Assembly (NCBI GenBank): GCA_946407065.1
Contig: CAMJMQ010000016.1
Location: 1 to 64,000 of the forward strand
DNA: 64,000 nucleotides
Source of the DNA: an uncultured Clostridia bacterium
Lineage (GTDB): Bacteria; Bacillota; Clostridia; Oscillospirales; Acutalibacteraceae
Direction of reading: 5' to 3'
Shown here: in pieces, positions 52,533-60,816 of the stretch
How positions within the stretch are numbered: the first letter of the stretch is position 1
How the letters are laid out: every line of letters starts with the position of its first letter
Position numbers and translations under genes: made by a program
The notes under the pieces: generated by a model
What the model was told of the DNA's origin: nothing
Database searches by the model: none
The model's input: the letters and a program-made list of their open reading frames with translations, nothing else

Positions 52533-54922
52533 TGCTGATACGAAAACTATTCCGTACCGCGTGGAGCTACAAGGCGCAGTTCATCTCCATGATCATCATG
52601 ATCACCCTCGGCATGGGCATCTTCCTCGGCTTCAATATGGAGTGGCGCACGATCGAGGTCGACACGGGCAACTTTTTTCGTGATACCAACTATGCCGACT
52701 ATCGGCTCTATTCCGAGAAAGGCTTTACCTCCGATGATCTGCAAAAGATCGCCGCGATCGACGGCGTTGACAAGGCGACGCGGTACCTGACCGTCAACCT
52801 CGACATCAAGGGCGAGAAAAACAAAGCCCTCGCACTGGATGTGAGCGAGGATTTCAATGTGTCGACCTTCCTCGTCACGGATGGCGCGGGGTATGACGCA
52901 AACAGCGACGGCTTCTGGCTGAGCGACAAATTCGCCGCGGCAAATGACTACACGGTCGGCGATACCCTCACGCTCGAATTCCAAGGGGTGGCGCTCAGCG
53001 GCGATATCGTCGGGCTGATCAAGTCGGGCGAGCACATGATCTGTGTCGCCGACAAAAACCAGCTCATGCCCGATTACAACACCTTCGGCTTTGCCTACAT
53101 CACGCCGAAAAAGCTCAAAAGCGCCGTCGAAGCGAAGATGAAGGACACCGCCGCCGAGGAGCTGAAAAAAACGGGTATCCCCGACGAATTCATCGACGAC
53201 AGCCTGTCAAAGCTGTTGTTCACCGATAAAGATATCGACAAGGTGCTCGATCAGGTCTACGCCCAGATCAATTTGATCTCCGACATGGAGAAAGGAGCGC
53301 TGGAGGACGCGGTCAAGGAGAGGCTCGGCCGCACGATCATGGTCACCCCCAAGGACGACCACGTCGTCTATCAGGAGGCAATGGGTGAGGCGGAAGAAGG
53401 CAAGACGATGGGCTCGGTACTGCCCGTTCTGTTTTTGGCGATCGCGATCCTCACCATGGTCACCACCATGCACCGTATCGCGACAAAAGAGAAACTCCAG
53501 ATCGGCACCTTAAAGGCGCTCGGCTTCAAAAACCGCAGGATTCTGCGGCATTACACCTCCTACGGTCTGTTCATCGGACTGGTCGGTACCGGCATCGGCG
53601 CCCTGCTCGGACTGGGCATCTGCAAGCTCGTGATGAGCAAGAACGGCATGATGGGCACCTATTTTGACATGCCCGACTGGTCCGCGGCAGTACCGACCTT
53701 CTGCTATCCCGTGATGGCGGGTACGGTGATCCTGCTGACGCTGATCAGCTTCCTGTCCGTCCGGCAGCAGCTCAAGGGAACAGCCGCCGACGCGCTGCGC
53801 CCCTATTCGCCCAAGAAGATGCGTAAGATGCTGTTGGAGCGCTTCCCCTTCTGGGATAAGATGAAGTTCGGCACCAAGTGGAATCTGCGCGACTTAAGCC
53901 GCCACAAGAGCCGCTCCGCGATGACCCTGTTCGGCATCGTCGGCTGTATGATCCTGATGGTCGGCGGACTGGGGATGCGCGATACGATGGCGGGTTTCCT
54001 CGATCTGCTCGACAGCGACATCTCCAACTATACCACCAAGGTAAATCTTGTCGATAACGCTGAAAAAAAGGACGCGCTAAAGCTCGCCGATGAGATCGGC
54101 GGCGATTGGGAGAGCCTGAGCGGAATCAGCCTTGACGGTGACACGGTCTCACTGGATGTGATCCATAACCCGAACAATATGCTCAACGTCATCGACGAGG
54201 ATAAAAAGCGCATCGAGCTGAGCGACGAGGGCGTCTATCTCTGCCTGAGATTGAAGGATAAAGCCAAGATCGGCGACACGATCACCTTCTCTCGCTACGG
54301 CTCGAGCGATACCTATACGGCTAAGGTCATCGGCTACAATCGCGCCATCATGACCGAAAGTGTGACGATGACCGACACCTTCGCCGACAAGCTCGGCATC
54401 GACTATACCCTCACCGCGATCTATACCGACAAGTCCGCTGATGAAATAAGCTCGTCAGAGCTGATCGCGGGCAAACAGGATAAGGCGCAATTGATGGAAA
54501 CCTTCAACAGCTTTGTACAGATCATGGACAGCATGGTCGTCATTCTGGTCGTTGCCGCCGTGATCCTCGGCATCGTGGTGCTGTACAACCTCGGCATCAT
54601 GAGCTATGTGGAGCGATCCCGCGAGCTTGCCACCTTGAAGGTGCTCGGATTCCGCAACCGCAGTATCGGCAGACTGCTGATCTCACAGAATATCTGGCTG
54701 ACCGTGATCGGCGTCATTATCGGACTGCCCGCGGGCGTCGGGGTACTGCAATGGCTGCTGGCCGCCCTCGCGGGTGAGTATGAGATGAAGCTGATGCTCG
54801 GCGGCTTGACCTATGCCGTTTCCATCCTGTTGACCTTCGGCGTATCGCTGCTGGTCGGCTTGATGGTCGCGCGAAAGAACAAAAAGATCGATATGGTCGA
54901 AGCCCTGAAGGGCGCTGAATAA
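52532..54922 (+). CDS. FtsX-family ABC transporter permease
   Basis: Two FtsX-like blocks, large extracellular domain; TAATG overlap with ATPase gene. Confidence 0.92.
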   Translation: MLIRKLFRTAWSYKAQFISMIIMITLGMGIFLGFNMEWRTIEVDTGNFFRDTNYADYRLYSEKGFTSDDLQKIAAIDGVDKATRYLTVNLDIKGEKNKALALDVSEDFNVSTFLVTDGAGYDANSDGFWLSDKFAAANDYTVGDTLTLEFQGVALSGDIVGLIKSGEHMICVADKNQLMPDYNTFGFAYITPKKLKSAVEAKMKDTAAEELKKTGIPDEFIDDSLSKLLFTDKDIDKVLDQVYAQINLISDMEKGALEDAVKERLGRTIMVTPKDDHVVYQEAMGEAEEGKTMGSVLPVLFLAIAILTMVTTMHRIATKEKLQIGTLKALGFKNRRILRHYTSYGLFIGLVGTGIGALLGLGICKLVMSKNGMMGTYFDMPDWSAAVPTFCYPVMAGTVILLTLISFLSVRQQLKGTAADALRPYSPKKMRKMLLERFPFWDKMKFGTKWNLRDLSRHKSRSAMTLFGIVGCMILMVGGLGMRDTMAGFLDLLDSDISNYTTKVNLVDNAEKKDALKLADEIGGDWESLSGISLDGDTVSLDVIHNPNNMLNVIDEDKKRIELSDEGVYLCLRLKDKAKIGDTITFSRYGSSDTYTAKVIGYNRAIMTESVTMTDTFADKLGIDYTLTAIYTDKSADEISSSELIAGKQDKAQLMETFNSFVQIMDSMVVILVVAAVILGIVVLYNLGIMSYVERSRELATLKVLGFRNRSIGRLLISQNIWLTVIGVIIGLPAGVGVLQWLLAALAGEYEMKLMLGGLTYAVSILLTFGVSLLVGLMVARKNKKIDMVEALKGAE

Positions 54923-54980
54923 AGGAAAATATGCGATCAAAGCGAACGAAATCGCATTGAATGATCCGTATAATTTGTTC

Positions 54981-55075
54981 TTGACAAACCCTGTTTTGAC
55001 TGATATACTATATGAGTAAGGTTAGGCTAACCGCCTGACCTTACGATTTGCCCAAAGGTTAGCTTTAGCTAATCC
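54981..55075 (+). promoter_or_regulatory. feo promoter with two DtxR-like operators
   Basis: TTGACA-N17-TATACT; GGTTAGGCTAACC (55020-55032) and GGTTAGC-TTTA-GCTAATCC (55057-55075). Confidence 0.8.
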
Positions 55076-55113
55076 GGTTAGCGAATCATAACTCATTGCA
55101 AAAGGAGATCGCT

Positions 55114-55323
55114 ATGCCGCTCACCTTAGCCGTTATCGGCGAAGAAAACATCATCAAAAGAATCGGCGGAAACGCAGAGGTAAGGACCCACCTGCAAAAC
55201 CTGGGCTTTGTATCCGGCGCAACCGTCACGGTTGTCAGCTCCATGGGCGGCAACCTGATCGTGAATGTCAAAGGCACACGCATCGCCATCAGCAAAGAGA
55301 TGGCGCAGAAGATATTTGTATAA
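55114..55323 (+). CDS. feoA: FeoA-family protein
   Basis: RIGGNAEVRTHLQNLGFVSGATVTVVSSMGGNLIVNVKGTRIAIS. Confidence 0.85.
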   Translation: MPLTLAVIGEENIIKRIGGNAEVRTHLQNLGFVSGATVTVVSSMGGNLIVNVKGTRIAISKEMAQKIFV

Positions 55324-55325
55324 TC

Positions 55326-55370
55326 GTCATTGCGAACCCCGCGCGTTTGTGCGGGGTGCGGCAATCTCAC
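55326..55370. repeat. palindromic intergenic repeat (copy 4)
   Basis: GTCATTGCGAACCCCGCGCGTTTGTGCGGGGTGCGGCAATCTCAC. Confidence 0.8.
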
Positions 55371-55425
55371 CCGAGTTGATGCTTTGAAGATTGCATGCAG
55401 TGGCAGAGTATAAAGGAGGAAGAGT

Positions 55426-55647
55426 ATGAGAACATTGAAAGAGGTTGCTATCGGCAGTACCTGCAAGGTCAAAAAGCTCCACGGTGAGGGCGCGGTCAAG
55501 CGTCGTATCATGGATATGGGCATCACCAAGGGCGTCGAGATCAAGGTGCAGAAGGTCGCTCCCCTGGGCGATCCGATGGAGGTCACCGTGCGCGGCTATC
55601 AGCTGTCGATCCGCAAGGCGGACGCCGAGATGGTCGAGGTAGAGTGA
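55426..55647 (+). CDS. feoA: FeoA-family protein
   Basis: KRRIMDMGITKGVEIKVQKVAPLGDPMEVTVRGYQLSIRKADA. Confidence 0.9.
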   Translation: MRTLKEVAIGSTCKVKKLHGEGAVKRRIMDMGITKGVEIKVQKVAPLGDPMEVTVRGYQLSIRKADAEMVEVE

Positions 55648-55819
55648 TGCGCGCATCTTTTTCTGTCTATCTTTAAAGCAGGCTGTATCGGATCATCGAT
55701 GATAAGCTTTTTCCGCTTGATATCACGTAGCTCCCAATGAAAAGCGGATCATTAGCGTAGCTTTTGGCGCGCTATATTTTTTCACCATTAGTTAGCATAA
55801 GACAACCAAGAAATGAGGT

Positions 55820-58303
55820 ATGGATATGAACATCAAGATTGCCTTGGCGGGTAACCCGAACAGCGGTAAGACCACCCTGTTCAATGCCCTGACAGGCGCG
55901 AATCAGTTCGTCGGCAACTGGCCCGGCGTAACGGTCGAGAAAAAGGAAGGTAAGCTCAAAAAGCACAGCGACGTGACCATCACCGACCTGCCCGGTATCT
56001 ACTCGCTCTCTCCCTACACGCTGGAGGAGGTCGTGGCGCGTAACTATCTGATCGAAGAACGCCCCGACGCGATTTTGAACATCGTCGACGGTACCAACTT
56101 AGAGCGTAACCTGTACCTGACCACCCAGCTCTGTGAGCTCGGCATCCCGATCGTCATCGCCATCAACATGATGGACGTTGTCGAAAAAACCGGCGTCAAG
56201 ATCAACATCGAGGAGCTCAGCCGCCAGCTGGGCTGTAAGGTCGTTTCAATCTCCGCCTTAAAGGGCAAGGGCGTCATGGACGCCGCCGAAGCAGCCATCA
56301 AGGCAGCAGAGGAGAAGAAGCCCGTCCCCAAGCATCCCTTTGACGGATCGGTCGAGCACGCGATCGCGCATATCGAAGAAGCCTGCGTCCATGATATGCC
56401 CGAGGAGGAGCAGAGATGGTACGCGGTCAAGATCTTTGAGCGCGATGACAAGGTCGTGGAGAAGCTCAACCTGAGCAAAGAGACCCTCGACCATATCGAA
56501 AAGGATATCAAGGCTGTTGAGGACGAATATGACGATGACGCGGAGTCGATCATCACCAACGAGCGTTATGTCTATATCGGCAAGATCATCAACAGTGTCT
56601 ATAAGAATAAGCAAAAGGGTCAGCTCTCGACCTCTGACAAGATCGATAAGATCGTGACCAACCGCTGGCTGGGTCTGCCGATCTTCATGGTCGTGATGTT
56701 CCTCGTGTACTATATCTCGATGGTAACGGTCGGATCCGCGGCGACAGACTGGGCGAATGACGGTCTGTTCGGCGACGGCTTCCATCTGTTCGGTATCGGT
56801 TCCGCGCAGTATGAGGAGCACGCCGACGCGATCGGCAAGCTGACAGGCGCGGCGGAATCGGCAGGCAATGAGGATCTGCTCGCGGCGCTCGACTTTGAAT
56901 CGGAAAAATATGACGCCAACGCGGCGGTGACCTCTGTTAAGAGCTTTGCCGCAAGCGTCAAGGACAGTGACGAATTCACCTTTGAGGTCGAGGATGAAGA
57001 GACCCTCGAGGTGAAGAAAGAAACCATCACCGGCAAGGACGTCAAGGACGCCGCGGATATCTTTGTCAAGAACGAAGGCAAGCCCGACGATCCCGCCGAG
57101 TTCGGCGTATGGGTACCCGGTATCCCCGTCGTTGTCGGCAACTGGCTGGAGGCCGCCAAGGCCCCCGAATGGCTGTCGAGCCTGATCCTCGACGGTATCA
57201 TCGCCGGCGTGGGCGCGGTACTCGGCTTTGTACCGCAGATGCTCGTGCTGTTCTTCCTGCTCGCGTTCCTCGAGTCCTGCGGCTACATGGCGCGCATCGC
57301 CTTTGTCCTCGACCGTATCTTCCGCCGCTTCGGTCTGTCGGGTAAGAGCTTTATCCCGATCCTGATCGGTACGGGCTGCGGTATCCCCGGCATCATGGCG
57401 TCGCGTACCATTGAGAATGAGCGCGACCGCCGTATGACCATCATGACCACCACCTTCATCCCCTGCGGCGCAAAGGTGCCCTTCATCGCGATGATCGCGG
57501 GCGCGATCTTCGGCGGCTCTCCGTGGGTCGCGACAAGCGCGTATTTCATCGGCATGGCGGCGATCATCATCTCCGGTATCATGCTCAAAAAGACCAAGCC
57601 CTTCGCGGGCGAACCCGCTCCGTTCGTCATGGAGCTGCCCGCTTACCACTGGCCGACCCTCGGCAACGTGCTCCGTTCGATGTGGGAGCGCGGCTGGTCG
57701 TTCATCAAAAAGGCGGGCACCATCATCCTGCTCTCCACCATCGTTCTGTGGTTCCTGAGCCGCTTCGGCTGGGTCGACGGCAGCTTCACCATGCTGGGTG
57801 AAGAGGAAATCGGCAACAGCATTCTCGCCGTGATCGGCAACGGCATTGCATGGATCTTTGCACCGCTCGGCTGGGGCAACTGGCAGGCGGCTGTCGCCTC
57901 CATCACCGGCCTGATCGCCAAGGAGAACATCGTCGGCACGATGGGCGTGCTCTACGGCGGCGGAGAAATGTCCACATGGGCAGCGCTTGGGAGCGTATTC
58001 ACCGGCGTGACCGGCTTCTCGTTCCTCGTGTTCAACCTGCTGTGCGCACCCTGCTTTGCGGCGATGGGTGCCATCAGACGTGAGATGAACTCCGGCAAGT
58101 GGACCGCGTTCGCGATCGCTTATCAGTGCGGCTTTGCGTATGTGATCGCGCTGTGCATCAACCAGATCGGCGGCGCCTTCACCGGCAACCTGAATGTATT
58201 CGGTCTGATCGTTGCGATCCTGCTGATCGCGTTCATGCTGTATATGCTCTTCCGACCTTATAAAGAAGCGAATAAGCTGACCAAGGACGTCAAGATCAAA
58301 TAG
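55820..58303 (+). CDS. feoB: ferrous iron transport protein B
   Basis: GNPNSGKTTLFNALTGANQFVGNWPGVTVEKKEG; DLPGIYSLSPYTLEE; GCGIPGIMASRT. Confidence 0.97.
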   Translation: MDMNIKIALAGNPNSGKTTLFNALTGANQFVGNWPGVTVEKKEGKLKKHSDVTITDLPGIYSLSPYTLEEVVARNYLIEERPDAILNIVDGTNLERNLYLTTQLCELGIPIVIAINMMDVVEKTGVKINIEELSRQLGCKVVSISALKGKGVMDAAEAAIKAAEEKKPVPKHPFDGSVEHAIAHIEEACVHDMPEEEQRWYAVKIFERDDKVVEKLNLSKETLDHIEKDIKAVEDEYDDDAESIITNERYVYIGKIINSVYKNKQKGQLSTSDKIDKIVTNRWLGLPIFMVVMFLVYYISMVTVGSAATDWANDGLFGDGFHLFGIGSAQYEEHADAIGKLTGAAESAGNEDLLAALDFESEKYDANAAVTSVKSFAASVKDSDEFTFEVEDEETLEVKKETITGKDVKDAADIFVKNEGKPDDPAEFGVWVPGIPVVVGNWLEAAKAPEWLSSLILDGIIAGVGAVLGFVPQMLVLFFLLAFLESCGYMARIAFVLDRIFRRFGLSGKSFIPILIGTGCGIPGIMASRTIENERDRRMTIMTTTFIPCGAKVPFIAMIAGAIFGGSPWVATSAYFIGMAAIIISGIMLKKTKPFAGEPAPFVMELPAYHWPTLGNVLRSMWERGWSFIKKAGTIILLSTIVLWFLSRFGWVDGSFTMLGEEEIGNSILAVIGNGIAWIFAPLGWGNWQAAVASITGLIAKENIVGTMGVLYGGGEMSTWAALGSVFTGVTGFSFLVFNLLCAPCFAAMGAIRREMNSGKWTAFAIAYQCGFAYVIALCINQIGGAFTGNLNVFGLIVAILLIAFMLYMLFRPYKEANKLTKDVKIK

Positions 58304-58308
58304 GATCG

Positions 58309-58410
58309 TGTCATTGCGAACCGCCGCAAGGCGGTGTGGCAATCTCCTTCCTGCTACGACCGGTCGGTGTGACAGGGGGATGGTCGCTTTGCTCCCCCGG
58401 AATGACATCA
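58309..58410. repeat. palindromic intergenic repeat (copy 5, longest)
   Basis: TGTCATTGCGAACCGCCGCAAGGCGGTGTGGCAATCTCC ... CCGGAATGACA. Confidence 0.8.
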
Positions 58411-58432
58411 CATAACTAAAGGAGTGGACTGT

Positions 58433-58609
58433 ATGCTTACATGGATATCGAATAACATGGGCACGATCATTATCTGTGCGGTGCTGATCGCGATCGTCAC
58501 GGCAATCATCGTCAGCATGATCAAAAAGAAAAAGCAGGGTAAGTCGGTGGTATGCAGCTGCGGTAACTGCAAGCACTGCGCGATGTCCGGCTCCTGTCAT
58601 AAGCAATAG
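58433..58609 (+). CDS. FeoB-associated Cys-rich membrane protein
   Basis: Single TM then CSCGNCKHCAMSGSCHK. Confidence 0.88.
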   Translation: MLTWISNNMGTIIICAVLIAIVTAIIVSMIKKKKQGKSVVCSCGNCKHCAMSGSCHKQ

Positions 58610-58618
58610 TGTTTCCGA

Positions 58619-58650
58619 GTACCGAGTGCCCAAAGCGCTCGGTACTTTTT
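58619..58650 (+). terminator. feo operon terminator
   Basis: GTACCGAGTGC-CCAAA-GCGCTCGGTAC-TTTTT. Confidence 0.85.
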
Positions 58651-58667
58651 GTTAAATGACAAAGATT

Positions 58668-59212
58668 TTGTAGGGACGACCATCGGTCGTCCGCAGAAAA
58701 CATTGGATAGGAATACAACGTTCCTGCCGTGCGGACGAGCACTTCTCGTCCCTACGAAAACGTGTTATTTTTTCAACCGACGTTGCGTTTTAATCTACGC
58801 CCTACCTTGCGGGTCGTCGAACACGCGTGTCTGCGCCGACCCCTACAGGTGAGATTTGCTCCGCGTAATAAAATGATATAAAGGAAAAGTTTTGGGATGT
58901 CGCAAGCGTCATCCCCTACGATAAACGGTGGAGCGTATTTGTAGGGGAGGGGCTTGCTCCTCCCGCGGTAGGGCGTTGCATAAAAAGCAATTCCTATTGA
59001 GGAGATGTGTGTGTTGTAGGGTACGGCGCTTGCGACGTACCGAATGGCAGAAACGTGGTACACCTATCCGATGCTCCCGATATTGGAAACGCCCGTCATA
59101 CTCGGTACGTCATAAATGCCGTACCCTACGGAAAGATTGATGTGCTTCGCGTTTGGGTGACATGTATCGGAAAGGATTCGGCGGGAGCAAGTGCCGTACC
59201 CTACGGAAAGAC
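58668..59212. repeat. cluster of GTAGGG...CCCTAC inverted-repeat (MITE/REP-like) elements
   Basis: TTTTGTAGGGACGA/TCGTCCCTACGAAAA (58668-58760); ACGCCCTACC/GGTAGGGCGT (~58797-58978); GTAGGGTACGGC/GCCGTACCCTAC (~59015-59128); partial GCCGTACCCTACGG near 59195. Confidence 0.8.
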
Positions 59213-59267
59213 CGGTTCCATTTGATAAACGATGAAAAAATATTGAAATAACGCATAAATTCCCCTT

Positions 59268-59324
59268 GACAAACTCATTTATATTTGATACAATATAGTT
59301 GCACAATAGATAAAGGGGTGCAAC
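59268..59324 (+). promoter_or_regulatory. marR promoter and inverted-repeat operator
   Basis: TTGACA-N17-TACAAT; GTTGCAC (59298-59304)-N13-GTGCAAC (59318-59324). Confidence 0.7.
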
Positions 59325-59327
59325 AAA

Positions 59328-59768
59328 ATGGAACTGAGAAAAAAGGAAGAAATGAAGCTCGAGAATCAGCTGTGCTTTCCGCTGTACGCGGCGGCGCGGA
59401 GTGTGACATCTCTGTACACGCCGTACCTCAAACCGTTGGGGCTGACCTACACCCAGTACATCGTTTTTTTGGTGCTGTGGGAAAAGGACGGTATCCCCGT
59501 GGGGGAGCTGGGCAAGCGACTGATGCTTGACAGCGGCACGCTCTCACCGCTCCTCAAAAAGATGCGGCAGGCGGGCTATGTCGAAAAACGCCAGAGCGCG
59601 AAGGATGAGCGATCCTTTCTGATTACTCTGACCGACAAGGGCAGAGCGCTGCAGGAACAGGCGAGCGAGATCCCGCGCAAGGTCGGCGGCTGTATCGCGC
59701 TCAGTCCCGAAAAGGCCGCACAATTATATCAACTCTTGTATGAACTATTAGAAAACATACCATCATAA
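59328..59768 (+). CDS. MarR-family transcriptional regulator
   Basis: LGKRLMLDSGTLSPLLKKMRQAGYVEKRQSAKDERSFLITLTDKG. Confidence 0.93.
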   Translation: MELRKKEEMKLENQLCFPLYAAARSVTSLYTPYLKPLGLTYTQYIVFLVLWEKDGIPVGELGKRLMLDSGTLSPLLKKMRQAGYVEKRQSAKDERSFLITLTDKGRALQEQASEIPRKVGGCIALSPEKAAQLYQLLYELLENIPS

Positions 59769-59787
59769 TCAATGAACCGAAAGGAGA

Positions 59788-60339
59788 ATGACCATGAAAA
59801 CAGTATACGATTTTACGGTAAAAGACAGAAAAGGGAACGACGTCAGCCTGTCCGATTATAAAGGCAAGCTGCTCTTGATCGTCAACACGGCGACCGGCTG
59901 CGGCTTCACCCCGCACTATGAGCCGCTTGAGGCCATGTACCGCGACCTGCGCGACAAGGACTTTGAGATCCTCGATTTCCCGTGCAACCAGTTCGCGAAT
60001 CAGGCGCCCGGAGATGAGGAGGAGATCCACAACTTCTGCACGCTGAAATTCGGTACCGATTTCCCGCAGTTCAAGAAGATCGACGTCAACGGTGACAATG
60101 CCGATCCGCTGTTTGCGTTCCTCGCGACCGAAAAGCCGTTTGAGGGCTTTGGCAAGGGGCTTAAGAACAAGGCGCTCAATAAGTTCGCCGACATGAACAA
60201 CAAGGCGTTCGGCGACAAGGCGTATATCAAATGGAACTTCACCAAGTTCCTCGTTGACCGCGAGGGCAATGTGATCGCCCGTTTTGAGCCGACCGTCGAT
60301 ATGAAGGACGTCAGAAAAGCGGTCGAAGAAGCGCTCTGA
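59788..60339 (+). CDS. glutathione peroxidase family protein
   Basis: NTATGCGFTPHYEPLE, FPCNQFANQAPG, KWNFTKFLVDREG. Confidence 0.93.
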   Translation: MTMKTVYDFTVKDRKGNDVSLSDYKGKLLLIVNTATGCGFTPHYEPLEAMYRDLRDKDFEILDFPCNQFANQAPGDEEEIHNFCTLKFGTDFPQFKKIDVNGDNADPLFAFLATEKPFEGFGKGLKNKALNKFADMNNKAFGDKAYIKWNFTKFLVDREGNVIARFEPTVDMKDVRKAVEEAL

Positions 60340-60350
60340 GGTAAAGGCAA

Positions 60351-60761
60351 ATGAAGATCGCAGTCAGATATTATACCAAAACGGGTAACACCGAAAAGCT
60401 AGCTCGAGCAGTCGCCGACGCTGTCGGCGTCAAGGCGCTGCCGATCAGCGAGCCGATCGATGAGCCCGTCGATATCCTCTTCCTCGGCAACTCCTATTAT
60501 GCGTTCAGCATCGACCCCGAGGTACGGAATTTTGTCCGCTCGCTGGACAGCAGCAAGGTGAAGCGCATCGTCAACTTCGGCTCCGCCGCCATGCTCAACT
60601 CCACATGGAAAAAGGTGAAGGCGGAAGCGGATCAGGTCGGCATTACGATGGATGACCGTGAATTCCACTGCAAGGGCGAGTTCAAGGGACTCCACAAGGG
60701 CAGACCCAATGAGAGTGATTTGAAGAAAGCCGCGGCGTTTGCGAGAAAGATCATAAAATAA
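60351..60761 (+). CDS. flavodoxin-like protein
   Basis: RYYTKTGNTEKLARAVADAVG, LGNSYYAF. Confidence 0.85.
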   Translation: MKIAVRYYTKTGNTEKLARAVADAVGVKALPISEPIDEPVDILFLGNSYYAFSIDPEVRNFVRSLDSSKVKRIVNFGSAAMLNSTWKKVKAEADQVGITMDDREFHCKGEFKGLHKGRPNESDLKKAAAFARKIIK

Positions 60762-60764
60762 AAC

Positions 60765-60798
60765 AAACCGGTAACTGAACAAATCGGTTACCGGTTTT
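60765..60798. terminator. bidirectional terminator
   Basis: AAACCGGTAAC-TGAACAAATC-GGTTACCGGTTT. Confidence 0.85.
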
Positions 60799-60816
60799 GT
60801 CTATATTGTTATTTGA

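Noticed and set aside
56258-58633. 791-aa minus-strand ORF opposite feoB
   Set aside because: Exact antisense of a clear feoB; low-complexity H/D/R-rich translation typical of antisense frames in GC-rich codon usage.
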